Shown one piece after another: positions 15,572 through 25,369 of a stretch of 64,000 bases of DNA. Source of the DNA: WLMZ01 sp031410915 (GTDB taxonomy: Bacteria; Actinomycetota; Acidimicrobiia; Acidimicrobiales; Ilumatobacteraceae); assembly GCA_031410915.1 (NCBI GenBank), contig JANNZY010000057.1, positions 14,875 to 78,874 on the forward strand, given 5' to 3'. Within the stretch, counting starts at the first letter, position 1, and each line of letters starts with the position of its first letter. The notes below the pieces were generated by a model that had not been told where the DNA came from, made no database searches, and saw nothing but the letters and a program-made list of their open reading frames with translations. The translations under genes and the position numbers were made by a program.

Positions 15572-17826
15572 GAGTCCGAGACAGTAGCCGACGCCGGTGC
15601 GCCGAACTCCGTCCCCTCCACCGACGCCTTCGCCCGCGTCAGGGCGGCGGTCTCGTCCGTCTCACCATCGGCCGCCGCCTCGACCGGTTCGTCGACCGGA
15701 TCTGCGGTGATCACGGCTTCGGTGATCACGGCGTCGTCGTCGGGGTGTGCGCCGTTGGCCGGGTGGCCTGCGGTTGCGCCGTTGCGTTGGTTGCGGCGCG
15801 AGCGGCGGAGGTTGCGCACCCACCACGTCAGCAGGATCAGCAGTGCGCCGCCGGTGATGACCTGGGCCAGGCCGGTCAGCGTGCTGACCTTGGCCGTCAT
15901 GCGAATGGTGTCGCCGATGGCGCGATCGTTCAGGGGCGTGAGCAATTCGAGGCGAACGTTGATGTTGCCGTTGGCGCGAGCCTCGATCTGGATCGGCACC
16001 TCGACCGTCTTGCCGGCGTCGATGACGATGATCGTGTTGTTCTCCGGGAATTGGAGCTTGTCGGCGTCGGAGCTGAGCCGGATGCGCACCTGCAGCGGCT
16101 CCGAGCTCTTGTTCTCGAAGCGCATCGGCACGCTGGTGCGACGCCCGCTCAACGTGAACGAGTCCGGCGTGCGCGGGGTGATTGCCGACGTGATCGCGCC
16201 GAGCTCGGAGCGGATCGACGCCGTGCTGGCCGACACGTCCGCATCGGTCAGCCCGGTCGAGTAGAGCGAGTCGATGGTGGTGAGCCAGCGATCCTGGCGA
16301 CCGTTCGGTGTGACGAGCATCGAGCTGACTTGCAAGACCTCCGCGGCAAGCGCGAGGAGCGGGGCCTTGCGCCCACCGATGTCCACGGTGACCGCGTTGC
16401 GCAGACCGATGTCCAGTTCGACGCCGTCACGCATCTGCACGACGGTCTTGTCCTCGGCGTCGCTCAGATCGGTGGACGCAACGGCGCCGGTGGTCGATGC
16501 CATCTCCATCGCTCGCCGCACGGCGTCGGGATCGGGCACGTCACCATTGCTCAATCCGAGCACGGCGGTGTGGCCAGTGACCGGAGCGTCATCGAGATCG
16601 TGCAACCAGTCGCGCCACACGACCAAGTCGGCGGCCAGGTACAGCGCCTTGCGCTCCGGTTCGAGCGCGTCGTCGGTGAGGCGCGCCTCGGTGGCAGGAT
16701 CGATGACCGCGGTGGGCATGCAGTCGTCGGCGCAGGCGTCCAGGCCCGCTGCCGGGGCGGCGTCGCTGAGCCGCGTCCGCAGCAGGCGGGAGTAGTCGAA
16801 GTAGTCGAAGATCGTGCCGTCGGCGTTGCTGTACGTGTCCGGGGTGATGACGACGACTCGGATGCCGAGCCCACGTAACAGCGCTGCGCCGGCGGTGGTC
16901 AACGGGTGCGGCGACACGAACACGGTCGGGTCGGTGGACACGTTGGACATCCGACGCATCTCGTTCTCGCCCTCGCGCAGCAACTTCGCGTACAAGCTGG
17001 CGAGGTCCGCCTCGGCGGCCGCCGACGGGTCTACCGGGACGCGAGGTGTCGACACGACCAGGCTGCGCGCCAGCACGGCGTTGATTCCGGCAAGCGTGTC
17101 AGGATCGAGGCGGCTGACGACGTCGGGAGAGATGTCGACGGTGAGCCGCGCCGTCTCCGGGAACGCAGCCAGGCGCTGCACCTGCGCCAGCACATCGGCA
17201 GGGAGTGGTGCCGGGTCGAGGTCGGTGGACGGTGGCGCTGTGATGGTGGCGATCGCCGCGACCCCGAGCACGCCGCGGTCCAGCGCCCCCTCGACACCGA
17301 GGCGATCGACGAACGTGACCAGTTCACCGAGCGTGCCCGAGACGTCGTCGACGATACGGACGAGCAATGGGTACACGCCTTCGGCGGGGAACCGCAGCGC
17401 GGTTGGTGTGCGCGCCGCGGACTCGGTGGGCACCGTGACGGTCACCGTGCCGTCACCGTTGTCGGTCACGGTGCCCACACCTTCGGCCGGCGCGAGTTCG
17501 AGCGAGTCGACGCTGCGTCCGAGATCGCTCGGGTCGTTGATCGCGACGTCGAGGTCGACGCGGGACTGCAGCATCGGATACGTGGCGACGATGATCGCAT
17601 CGGACTGACCGAGCGGTTCGGACGGCGTGAACTGAATCGTCAGTGGTGCGTCGGGCGACAGGGCCAGGTCCTGGCGGACGAGTTGGATCAGACCGGTGGC
17701 GGCGATCGCCCGGGGCGGCGGCGTCGTCCAGACCAATGCGGCCGCAACCACGAACACCATCGGGAGCGCGGCGAAGGCCGAGCGGACTCGCGAGCTGACG
17801 GTCATGACCGGAAAATCATCACACAT
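15568..17826 (-). CDS. Secreted/anchored DUF6049-like envelope protein
   Basis: 752 residues. An N-terminal signal segment (SAFAALPMVFVVAAALVW) follows either of two in-frame starts, ATG at 17826 (overlapping the GNAT stop) or ATG at 17805. A large extracellular part of beta-rich and mixed domains leads to one C-terminal membrane helix (VITGGALLILLTWWV) and a basic then acidic cytoplasmic tail. It is in the place of mycobacterial Rv3909, next to the MurJ/SigM genes, and looks like the DUF6049 family. Function is unknown; the context suggests cell-wall work. Confidence 0.8.
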   Translation of the reverse strand: MCDDFPVMTVSSRVRSAFAALPMVFVVAAALVWTTPPPRAIAATGLIQLVRQDLALSPDAPLTIQFTPSEPLGQSDAIIVATYPMLQSRVDLDVAINDPSDLGRSVDSLELAPAEGVGTVTDNGDGTVTVTVPTESAARTPTALRFPAEGVYPLLVRIVDDVSGTLGELVTFVDRLGVEGALDRGVLGVAAIATITAPPSTDLDPAPLPADVLAQVQRLAAFPETARLTVDISPDVVSRLDPDTLAGINAVLARSLVVSTPRVPVDPSAAAEADLASLYAKLLREGENEMRRMSNVSTDPTVFVSPHPLTTAGAALLRGLGIRVVVITPDTYSNADGTIFDYFDYSRLLRTRLSDAAPAAGLDACADDCMPTAVIDPATEARLTDDALEPERKALYLAADLVVWRDWLHDLDDAPVTGHTAVLGLSNGDVPDPDAVRRAMEMASTTGAVASTDLSDAEDKTVVQMRDGVELDIGLRNAVTVDIGGRKAPLLALAAEVLQVSSMLVTPNGRQDRWLTTIDSLYSTGLTDADVSASTASIRSELGAITSAITPRTPDSFTLSGRRTSVPMRFENKSSEPLQVRIRLSSDADKLQFPENNTIIVIDAGKTVEVPIQIEARANGNINVRLELLTPLNDRAIGDTIRMTAKVSTLTGLAQVITGGALLILLTWWVRNLRRSRRNQRNGATAGHPANGAHPDDDAVITEAVITADPVDEPVEAAADGETDETAALTRAKASVEGTEFGAPASATVSDS

Positions 17827-18580
17827 CGTCCAGCCGGCGCGTCAGCACGACGAGACCTTGGGGCAGCACCCGGAACCCGACGCGGCGGTACAGCTCCAAT
17901 GCGACGTCGTTGTCGACGTGGGTGTTGACCACGGCCCGCGTCAGCCGTCGGCGCTGCATCCAGACCAGGGAATCGCGGGTGAGGCTGTAGCCGACGTGAT
18001 GGCCTTGCGCACGCGGATGGACGGCGAGACGCTGAAGGTAACCGGTGTGATCGGCGCGTCCGGTGACGGCGTAACCTGCGAGCTCGTCGAGGTGGAAGGG
18101 TTCTCCGTCGACCGCACGCGCCCGATGCGCCGGCGTGGCCTCACAGGTCTCCTCGATGCCGTCGGCGTCGATGGCCCAGGTTTGACCGAACGCGGCCCGG
18201 TCGACGGTGGCCGCGGTGGCGTGTTCGCTGGAGCGCAGCCGGCGGGTGTGCATCCCTGGGGCGGTATCCGGCCGCCAACCGACGAGCGACAGGTCGAGCA
18301 GGCTCAGCCGTTGCAACTCGTCAAACCCTTGGCGCTGCAACATGTCGGCCCCGGCGTCGCTGACCGCGCCCGTGCGGACACCGACGAAGCCGCGCGCGCG
18401 GAGCTCGGACAACCAGACCCGAACGATGGTGCTCGTCGGCACGACGCCGTGGTCGATGAACGTGAGTTGGGCGATGGTGGGATCGTGCCACCAGGGGCGG
18501 ACCCGGGCGCGCCCGTCCCCGCTGCGCAGCACGACCGGCCACTCGACCGGCGCGGCTCCCGTCCGGACCCGTGAACTCAC
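17819..18580 (-). CDS. GNAT-family N-acetyltransferase
   Basis: 253 residues. The C-terminal half is a GNAT fold: YLQRLAVHPRAQGHHVGYSL (acetyl-CoA loop of the R/QxxGxG/A type, here QGHHVG) and VVNTHVDNDVALELYRRVGFRVL. The N-terminal half (VRPWWHDPTIAQLTFIDHG) is less conserved and may be a second, degenerate GNAT unit. The start is a GTG at 18580. The substrate is unknown. In mycobacteria this position between Rv3909 and pcnA holds a MutT-type gene instead. Confidence 0.85.
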   Translation of the reverse strand: MSSRVRTGAAPVEWPVVLRSGDGRARVRPWWHDPTIAQLTFIDHGVVPTSTIVRVWLSELRARGFVGVRTGAVSDAGADMLQRQGFDELQRLSLLDLSLVGWRPDTAPGMHTRRLRSSEHATAATVDRAAFGQTWAIDADGIEETCEATPAHRARAVDGEPFHLDELAGYAVTGRADHTGYLQRLAVHPRAQGHHVGYSLTRDSLVWMQRRRLTRAVVNTHVDNDVALELYRRVGFRVLPQGLVVLTRRLDDV

Positions 18581-18619
18581 GTGACTGACGGTATCCGAAT
18601 CCAGTCATAGGCTGGTCGG

Positions 18620-19648
18620 GTGACCGTTCTGTTCTCGACGCACCCGGCGTATCTCGACCACGTCGCCGGCCGTCATCACCCCGAGTGCCCCGAGCGGTTG
18701 AACGCAGTGATGGAGGGCAGCCAGCACGCGGACGTCGCGGAAGCACTGGTCGCGCTCGCCCCAGAGCCGGCCCCGATGGAGGCCCTCCGCAGGGTTCATC
18801 CGGCGGCCTACATCACCCACATCGAAGACGTCGCCGCACGCGGTGGTGGTCGCCTCGATGCCGACACGTTGATGAGCGCCGGCTCGTGGGACGCTGCGCG
18901 CCTCGCCGCCGGCGCCGGTCTCACTGCGATCGCGGCGCTCCGCAGCGGTGCCGGTGACGCAGCGTTCTGTGCAGTACGCCCGCCGGGCCATCACGCGACG
19001 CCGACGGCGTCGATGGGCTTCTGCATCGTGTCCAACGTCGCGGTCGCGGCCATGTCGCTGGCCGATCAGGGCGAGCGGGTGATGATCCTCGATTACGACG
19101 CGCACCACGGCAACGGCACCCAAGCGTGCTTCATCGACGATCCGCGCGTTCTGTTCGTGTCGTTCCACCAGTGGCCGCTCTATCCCGGGACCGGTCGTCC
19201 CGACGAAGTCGGAACGGGTGCCGGCTACGGCTACACGATGAACCTGCCGATGCCGCCGGGGGCGACCGGCGACCAGTACCTGCGCGCGTTCGACGAACTC
19301 GTCGTTCCGCGTGCGGCACTGTTCGATCCGACGTGGTTGATCATCTCCGCCGGGTTCGACGCGCATCGCAACGACCCGATCACCGAGCTCGGCCTGTCCG
19401 CCGGCGACTACTCGTTGCTGACCCAGCGCGCGATCGCCCTCGTGCCGCCGGGCCGGCGGTTGGTGATGCTGGAGGGTGGCTACGACCTCGACGCGCTCCG
19501 GCTGTGCAGCAGCGGCGCGCTCGCCGCGCTTGCCGGGCGCGACCTGCAGCCCGAGGCACCGACGGCGGGTGGTCCCGGCGATCATTACATCGACGTGTGC
19601 CGGCAGGTGTGGCACGAGATCGACATCGCCGACGCCGCCGTCTCCTGA
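18620..19648 (+). CDS. Histone-deacetylase/AcuC family amidohydrolase
   Basis: 342 residues from a GTG. Zinc and catalytic motifs of the HDAC fold are intact: HPECPERL, VRPPGHHA (tandem histidines), DYDAHHGNGTQ (zinc Asp and His), ISAGFDAHRNDP (zinc Asp) and LEGGYDLDAL. Bacterial members deacetylate proteins such as acetyl-CoA synthetase, or act on polyamines and other small N-acetyl compounds. It diverges from the GNAT acetyltransferase with only 39 bp between the starts, so the two could act on related substrates; this is inference. Confidence 0.9.
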   Translation: MTVLFSTHPAYLDHVAGRHHPECPERLNAVMEGSQHADVAEALVALAPEPAPMEALRRVHPAAYITHIEDVAARGGGRLDADTLMSAGSWDAARLAAGAGLTAIAALRSGAGDAAFCAVRPPGHHATPTASMGFCIVSNVAVAAMSLADQGERVMILDYDAHHGNGTQACFIDDPRVLFVSFHQWPLYPGTGRPDEVGTGAGYGYTMNLPMPPGATGDQYLRAFDELVVPRAALFDPTWLIISAGFDAHRNDPITELGLSAGDYSLLTQRAIALVPPGRRLVMLEGGYDLDALRLCSSGALAALAGRDLQPEAPTAGGPGDHYIDVCRQVWHEIDIADAAVS

Positions 19649-19694
19649 AAGCAACCCGGACACCTTCGGACTCACCGCCTAGCCTGAACGCGCC

Positions 19695-21098
19695 ATGATC
19701 CCCGACCGCTTCGCGCCCGTGCTCGCCGAGTTGCAGCCGCTCACCGAGCGATTCAGCGCGGCCGGCAAACGGATCTACCTCGTCGGCGGCACGGTCCGCG
19801 ACCTGCTCATCAACCGTCCCGCACACGACCGCGACTACGACATCACGACCGACGCGCTCCCGGCCGAGATCAAGGCCTGCCTGCACGGTTGGGCCGACGC
19901 GATCTGGACCCAGGGCGAGCGCTTCGGAACGATCGGGGCCAAGAAGGGCGATCGTATCTACGAGATCACGACGCACCGCGCCGAGGCCTACCTCGAGGAC
20001 TCGCGCAAGCCGGACGTGACGTTCGCCGCCGAGATCGAGGCCGACCTGTCTCGTCGCGACTTCACCGTGAACGCGATGGCGTTGGAGCTGACCACGCACT
20101 CGCCGACGCTCGTCGATCCCTTCGGCGGCGCCACTGACCTCATGACTCGCACGTTGCGCACGCCGCTCGATCCCGAGGTCAGCTTCAGCGACGACCCGCT
20201 GCGCATGTTGCGCGCGGCGCGCTTCATCGCCGGCTACGAGCTGCAACCGACACCCGAGCTGGTCGCCGCCGTCGCCGCGCTGCGCTCCCGGCTGTCGATC
20301 GTGTCCGCCGAGCGCATCCGCGACGAGCTGGACAAGCTGATCGTGGTCGAGCACCCCGCGGCGGGCTTGTTCTTCCTCGTCGACACCGGCCTGGCCGACG
20401 AGTTCCTCCCCGAACTGCCCGGGATGCGATTGGAGCAGGACCCGATCCATCGACACAAAGACGTGCTGACCCACACCATCGCCGTCGTCGAGAACGTGAC
20501 GAAGGACTTTCCGCGCGACTTCGACTTCCGCCGAACCCGGTTGGCGGCGCTGTTCCACGACGTCGGCAAGCCAAAGACGCGCGGCTTCATGAAGGGCAAG
20601 GGCGTCACGTTCTACCATCACGAGGTGGTCGGGGCGCGCATGACGCGCACCCGTCTGCAGGCGCTGCGCTACAGCAATGACGACGTCGAGGCGATCACCG
20701 AACTCGTCGCGCTGCACCTGCGTTTCCACGGCTACGAGCAAGGTTGGACGGACTCTGCGGTGCGCCGCTACGTGGTCGATGCCGGTCCGTTGCTGCAGGA
20801 CCTCAACGTCTTGACCCGCTGTGACTGCACCACGCGCAACGAGAAGAAGGCGCAGATGCTGAGCCGGCGGATGGACGAGCTGGAGCGTCGCATCGCCGAG
20901 TTGGCGGCGAAGGAGGAGTTGAAGGCGATCCGCCCCGAGCTCGACGGGACCGAGGTGATGGCGTTGCTCGAACTCGCCCCGGGTCCGGCCGTTGGCCAGG
21001 CGATGAAGTTCTTGCTCGAATTGCGCATGGAGGAGGGCATCCTGGGCGAGGATGCCGTTCGCCAACGACTGCTCGACTGGCGGCGTGACCAGCGGTGA
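19695..21098 (+). CDS. pcnA: CCA tRNA nucleotidyltransferase / PcnA family
   Basis: 467 residues. The head carries IYLVGGTVRDLLINRPAHDRD with the nucleotidyltransferase GG and DYDITTDA metal aspartates, RRDFTVNAMAL, and DPLRMLRAARF; the C-terminal half is an HD phosphohydrolase domain (HRHKDVLTHTIAVVEN, ALFHDVGKPKTR). It adds or repairs the 3' CCA of tRNAs, although poly(A) polymerase activity cannot be excluded from sequence alone. Placement at this end of the block matches mycobacterial pcnA. Confidence 0.93.
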   Translation: MIPDRFAPVLAELQPLTERFSAAGKRIYLVGGTVRDLLINRPAHDRDYDITTDALPAEIKACLHGWADAIWTQGERFGTIGAKKGDRIYEITTHRAEAYLEDSRKPDVTFAAEIEADLSRRDFTVNAMALELTTHSPTLVDPFGGATDLMTRTLRTPLDPEVSFSDDPLRMLRAARFIAGYELQPTPELVAAVAALRSRLSIVSAERIRDELDKLIVVEHPAAGLFFLVDTGLADEFLPELPGMRLEQDPIHRHKDVLTHTIAVVENVTKDFPRDFDFRRTRLAALFHDVGKPKTRGFMKGKGVTFYHHEVVGARMTRTRLQALRYSNDDVEAITELVALHLRFHGYEQGWTDSAVRRYVVDAGPLLQDLNVLTRCDCTTRNEKKAQMLSRRMDELERRIAELAAKEELKAIRPELDGTEVMALLELAPGPAVGQAMKFLLELRMEEGILGEDAVRQRLLDWRRDQR

Positions 21099-21137
21099 TC
21101 GATGACTTTGCACGACAAATGCTGTAAGGTGTGCAGT

Positions 21138-21156
21138 CCACCACGCTGAGTGGTGG
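21138..21156 (+). repeat. Hairpin overlapping the possible GTG start of the GGDEF-EAL gene
   Basis: CCACCAC and GTGGTGG form a perfect 7-bp stem around GCTGA, and the right arm begins with the GTG at 21150. It may be a weak terminator for the CCA-enzyme gene (no T run follows), or it could mask that start, in which case translation would begin at the ATG at 21204. Confidence 0.5.
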
Positions 21157-24100
21157 CCGGGCTCGTGGCGACGAGCGCGGTGAACCACGGCGTGGTGATC
21201 GGAATGGCGCACATGGTGGGATCGGTGGAGGTCGTGGACTCGGCGTGGCATCGACTGCTGGCGCGTCCGCGTCTCGTCGTGGCGACGGCCGTGTTGATCT
21301 GCGCGTTGTTGAACATCGTCGAGGTTGCTCGTCACGGATTCGACTCCGACGAGTGGGGCATGCTCGCCGACGTCTCCGAACTGGTCCTGCCGTTGCTGGC
21401 GGTCTTTCTGTGCATACGCCGCGCGCTGAGCGGGCGCGAGGCGTCGCCGGAGTCGCGGGGCTGGTGGTGGCTGGCAGCAGGTGCGTCGATGTGGGCACTC
21501 GGTCAGGTGGCGTGGATCATCCTCGCCTTCGGCCTGGACATGGACCCCACCGTGTCGGTTGCGACGATCGGCTTCGTCGGCTGGTCGGTGCTGACCGCGA
21601 TCGGGCTGATGAAGCTGGTCCATCACGAGCGCGGCGTGCGCCCATTCCGTTCCATCGTCGCCGAGGCGATGGTGCTGTCGATGTCGATCGGGTTCCTGGT
21701 TTGGGAGCTCGGCGTTGCCCCCGACGCGGCGGGCGAGGACAACTTCACGATGGTGATGCTGGCCGGCGTGCCGATCAGCACGGCGTTCGTGATCGCGATT
21801 GCGCTGCTGATCTTCGTCAAGCACCGCTCGCCGGTGGTGGCCGTCGCCGGTCTGGCCGGCATCGTGCTCGTCGCCGGCGACTCGTTGCTGACGGTGTGGT
21901 TCTCCGAGGACCTGCCGCTGTACTCCATCGCTCACGGCTTCTACCTCGTCACGTTCGCGCTGATGGCAGTGGCCACGGTGCTCCCGCACCGCATCGGCGA
22001 CGACTCGACCGGCTCCAGCCTCGGCCGGTTGGTGATCGTCAACGTGCCCCTGATCGCCGCGCTCTGGCTGGCGACGTGGCATTACTTGATCCAACACCGC
22101 GACGCGACCATCGTGAGCATCTTCATCGCGATGGCGCTCGGTGTCGTGATGGCCGTGGCCCAGGTCGCGGCGTGGTTCGAGTCGGGATTTCTGAGCCGGC
22201 GACTCGAGCTCCACGTCGAGCAGCTGGCCGAGATCGAGACCAACCTGCGCAACCTGCTCGACGATCTGCCCGAGGCGGTGGTTGTGCTGTCGCCCGATGG
22301 ATCGATCCTCGACCTCAATCAGGTGATGCTCGAGCTGACCGGTCGGTCGCGAGACGACCTCCTCGGTCGGTCGCTGATCGTGGTCGTGGCCGAGGAGGAC
22401 CGCCGTGACTTCTACGAGTCGCTGATGGAGTTGCGCGCCGGCGAGAGCAACACGCCGCCGACGTTTCGCGTGCCTCACGTCGACGGCTCGTCGGTGATGG
22501 TCACGACCGACGTGCGGACGCCTGTCGCGAACGCTGACCGGATCGTGATGACCCTGCGCGACGTGACGACGCAGCTGACGCGGGCCAGCGAGCTCGAACA
22601 GGCCCAGACCCGGTTCCGCCTCGCGTTCCGGTCCGCGCCGACGGGAATGGCGATGGCGTCGGTGGCCGACTTCACGCTGATCGACGTGAACGACGCGCTC
22701 GCGCAGATGCTGGGCACGACCCGCGACCGGTTGATCGGCAAGTCGCTGCGCAGCATCACGCACCCCGACGACTGGCCGCAGACGGCAAACGCGATGAATG
22801 GCATCGACGAGGGTGGCCCGTTCGGCACCAGCTTCGACAAGCGGTTCATCCGCCCCGACGGCCAGTTGATCTGGGCTCACGCGTCGATCGGCCGGATGGT
22901 GGGCGAGACCGGCCAGGAGATGGCGATCGCGCACATCCAGGACATCACCGATCAGCGCCGCGCTGCTGCGCACCTGCAGTGGGCGGCGAGCCACGACGTC
23001 TTGACGGGGCTGCCCAATCGCACCCACTTCCTGGAACAGCTCCGCCGACGATTGGACGGTGCCGAGCTCGGCTCGATCGCGGTGCTGTTCATCGACCTCG
23101 ACAACTTCAAGGTCGTCAACGACAGCCTCGGACACGCTGTCGGTGATGAACTGCTGCGTGGCATGAGCGAGCGCTTGCGCTCCGTCGTGCGCGATCGTGA
23201 CATGCTCGGCCGCTTCGGTGGCGACGAGTTCATCGTCATGCTCGACGGCCTGCAGACCGAGATATCGCCGACCGACGTCGCCGAGCGACTGCGCCAGGCG
23301 ATCATGCAGCCGCTGATGATCGACGGTGCCGAGTTGTTCGTGTCGGGCAGCATCGGCATCGCGTTCGCCGATCGTCCCGGCGTGACCGCGGACGAGCTCC
23401 TTCGCGACGCCGACGCGGCGATGTATCGGGCCAAGGCGCGGGGTCGGGACTGCATCGAAGTGTTTGCGCCGGGGGCGCACGAGACATCGGTGCTCGCGCT
23501 GCGAACGTCGGGAGAGCTGCGTCATGGCTTGGAGCGCGGCGAGGTCGTGCCGTACTACCAGCCGATCGTCGATCTGGCGAGCGGCCAGTTGACCGGCTTC
23601 GAGGTGCTCGCCCGCTGGCGGCACCCCGATCGCGGGTTGCTCGGCCCGGACCAGTTCCTGCCAATGGCGGAAGAGACCGGTCTGATCGGCGAGGTCGGCG
23701 CGAACGTGCTCCGAGCGTCGTTGACCCAACTCGGCCGCTGGCAGACGTCGGTGCCGTCGCTGGCCAACGTGACGATGGCCGTCAACGTGTCGGTCCGCCA
23801 GTTGATCGACGCCCGCTTCAACGACGTTGTGCGCGAGGCACTGGCCGAGAGCGGTGTGCGGGCCGATTCGTTGTGGCTGGAGATCACCGAGACCGCACTG
23901 ATGAGCGACGTCAAGGCGGCCACGATCGCACTGCGCAACCTGCGCAGCCTCGGTCTGCACCTGTCCGTCGACGACTTCGGCACCGGCTACTCGTCACTGA
24001 CCTACCTCAAACGCTTCCCGGTCGAGGCGATCAAGGTGGATCGCACGTTCGTCAAGGGTCTCGGCATCGACGCCGAGGACACCACGATCGTGGAGGCCGT

Positions 24101-24266
24101 CGTCAACCTCGGCAAGTCGCTCGGGCTGGCGGTCGTGGCCGAAGGCGTGGAGACTCCGCTGCAGCTGTCGAGGCTGCGCGAGATGGGCTGCGATCGGGCG
24201 CAGGGCTACCTGTTCGGCCGGCCGCGCCCGGCGGCGCTGATCGAAGCGGAGCGGGCCAGCCTGTAG
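21150..24266 (+). CDS. Membrane PAS-PAS-GGDEF-EAL cyclic-di-GMP enzyme
   Basis: Up to 1,038 residues; an alternative start ATG at 21204 gives 1,020. Seven or eight hydrophobic helices (about 35-350) form a membrane sensor, followed by two PAS domains (about 360-480, 490-610), a GGDEF domain with intact FGGDEF near residue 690, and an EAL domain with FEVLARWRHP near 816, ETALMS, DDFGTGYSSL and AEGVE. The EAL motif reads EVL, a conservative change found in active phosphodiesterases. It may make or destroy c-di-GMP, or both; which dominates cannot be read from the sequence. Confidence 0.9.
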   Translation: MVAGLVATSAVNHGVVIGMAHMVGSVEVVDSAWHRLLARPRLVVATAVLICALLNIVEVARHGFDSDEWGMLADVSELVLPLLAVFLCIRRALSGREASPESRGWWWLAAGASMWALGQVAWIILAFGLDMDPTVSVATIGFVGWSVLTAIGLMKLVHHERGVRPFRSIVAEAMVLSMSIGFLVWELGVAPDAAGEDNFTMVMLAGVPISTAFVIAIALLIFVKHRSPVVAVAGLAGIVLVAGDSLLTVWFSEDLPLYSIAHGFYLVTFALMAVATVLPHRIGDDSTGSSLGRLVIVNVPLIAALWLATWHYLIQHRDATIVSIFIAMALGVVMAVAQVAAWFESGFLSRRLELHVEQLAEIETNLRNLLDDLPEAVVVLSPDGSILDLNQVMLELTGRSRDDLLGRSLIVVVAEEDRRDFYESLMELRAGESNTPPTFRVPHVDGSSVMVTTDVRTPVANADRIVMTLRDVTTQLTRASELEQAQTRFRLAFRSAPTGMAMASVADFTLIDVNDALAQMLGTTRDRLIGKSLRSITHPDDWPQTANAMNGIDEGGPFGTSFDKRFIRPDGQLIWAHASIGRMVGETGQEMAIAHIQDITDQRRAAAHLQWAASHDVLTGLPNRTHFLEQLRRRLDGAELGSIAVLFIDLDNFKVVNDSLGHAVGDELLRGMSERLRSVVRDRDMLGRFGGDEFIVMLDGLQTEISPTDVAERLRQAIMQPLMIDGAELFVSGSIGIAFADRPGVTADELLRDADAAMYRAKARGRDCIEVFAPGAHETSVLALRTSGELRHGLERGEVVPYYQPIVDLASGQLTGFEVLARWRHPDRGLLGPDQFLPMAEETGLIGEVGANVLRASLTQLGRWQTSVPSLANVTMAVNVSVRQLIDARFNDVVREALAESGVRADSLWLEITETALMSDVKAATIALRNLRSLGLHLSVDDFGTGYSSLTYLKRFPVEAIKVDRTFVKGLGIDAEDTTIVEAVVNLGKSLGLAVVAEGVETPLQLSRLREMGCDRAQGYLFGRPRPAALIEAERASL

Positions 24267-24272
24267 ATCGGG

Positions 24273-24872
24273 TCAGACGCCGTGCTTCTTGGCGCGGATG
24301 ACCAGCACCGCCGGGGCGAGCGCGTTGCGGGCATTGGTCGGTGCGAGTTCGTGCATCATGTCGACACGGAAGTTCGTGCGCTGCAAGGCCATCATGATGT
24401 CGCTGATCGTGCGTGAGCCGCCGCTGCCGTAGGCCTGCTGCACCACCTGCTGCCCGCCGGCGGAGGCGAGCATCGCCGCGATCGGATGTGGGCCCGCCAT
24501 CACGAACGACGCCTCCGGCTTGAGCACGCGGTGGATCTGTCGCAGCAATCGGGAGAGGTCGTCGACGTCGCCGAGCGTGTGCGACGCGACGACGAGATCG
24601 AACGACGCGCTCGTCGCGACACCGAGATCGGCGATCTCGGTCTGATGGCACTGGATCGTGACCTCTGCCTCCTGGGCCTGGCGGCGCAGTTGGGCGATGC
24701 GGTCCGCCGACGGGTCGACGGCGATGACACGTGCGCCGGCGAGCGCCAGCGCGAGCGCGTTGCTGGGTGTGCTGATGCCCAACTCCATGACCCGCTTGCC
24801 GGTCACGTCACCGCAGAGTCGCAACTCCGCGTCGTCAGCCACCGATGATCCGTACCGTACGACTGCTGCCAC
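24273..24872 (-). CDS. Class I SAM-dependent methyltransferase
   Basis: About 199 residues from the GTG at 24872. A CTG at 24881, 7 nt after a GGAGGG, and a TTG at 24947 are rival starts. Motif I is GKRVMELGISTPSNALALAL (a G-x-S/T variant), motif II VIAVDPSADRI, then SFDLVVASHTLGDV and LLRQIHRVLKPEASFV, as in small-molecule methyltransferases of the UbiE/Methyltransf_11 type. The substrate is unknown. It diverges from the DUF5318 gene. Confidence 0.85.
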   Translation of the reverse strand: MAAVVRYGSSVADDAELRLCGDVTGKRVMELGISTPSNALALALAGARVIAVDPSADRIAQLRRQAQEAEVTIQCHQTEIADLGVATSASFDLVVASHTLGDVDDLSRLLRQIHRVLKPEASFVMAGPHPIAAMLASAGGQQVVQQAYGSGGSRTISDIMMALQRTNFRVDMMHELAPTNARNALAPAVLVIRAKKHGV

Positions 24873-24946
24873 GGCATCCAGTGTTACCCCTCCGCCGACG
24901 CCGTGCGCGGATGAGCTTCGGGCGCGAGTGGATAGCCTTGGGCGCA

Positions 24947-25369
24947 ATGTCGTTCTCGGTCAACACGTTGCGCGGTGGGGCCCCCAATGGCGGGCGCGCA
25001 GTCGTGGATCACCGTCTCGAGCGACTGTCGTTGATCAACGAGGTGCGACGCGGTCGCTTGCGACGCGAGCAGGTGTGTGACGCCCACCCGGAGCTGATCC
25101 GAGCGGCCAAGAACATGGGCGCACAGAGCAGCGTCACCTGTCCGATCTGCGAAGAGGTCAAGCTCGTTCTCGTCACCTACGTGTTCGGCGCGAGGCTGCC
25201 GTCGCACGGCCGCTGTGTGTCCACCAAGGAGGAGCTGGCCAAGTACAACACGCGCGACGACGAGCTGGATGCGTACGTGGTCGAGGCGTGTGTGAACTGC
25301 CGGTGGCATCACCTGCTCCGTGTGCTGCCCGTCGGTGGCCGCGGTGCGCAGCGCGTCAGAACGGACTGA
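24947..25369 (+). CDS. DUF5318 family zinc-ribbon-like protein
   Basis: 140 residues from the ATG at 24947. The head SLINEVRRGRLRREQVCDAHPELIRAAKN is followed by CPICEE and, later, CVNCRWHH; with H and C residues between, this suggests one zinc site. The pattern agrees with the actinobacterial DUF5318 family, whose role is not known. Its 3' end overlaps the convergent DinB-like gene by 14 bp. Confidence 0.82.
   Translation: MSFSVNTLRGGAPNGGRAVVDHRLERLSLINEVRRGRLRREQVCDAHPELIRAAKNMGAQSSVTCPICEEVKLVLVTYVFGARLPSHGRCVSTKEELAKYNTRDDELDAYVVEACVNCRWHHLLRVLPVGGRGAQRVRTD

Noticed and set aside
19380..23960. Very long minus-strand open frame (about 1,500 codons) opposite the CCA enzyme and GGDEF-EAL genes
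   Set aside because: Its translation is Arg/His/Gln-rich noise without domains, and the plus-strand genes there have complete, recognisable families. It is an artefact of high G+C in third positions.
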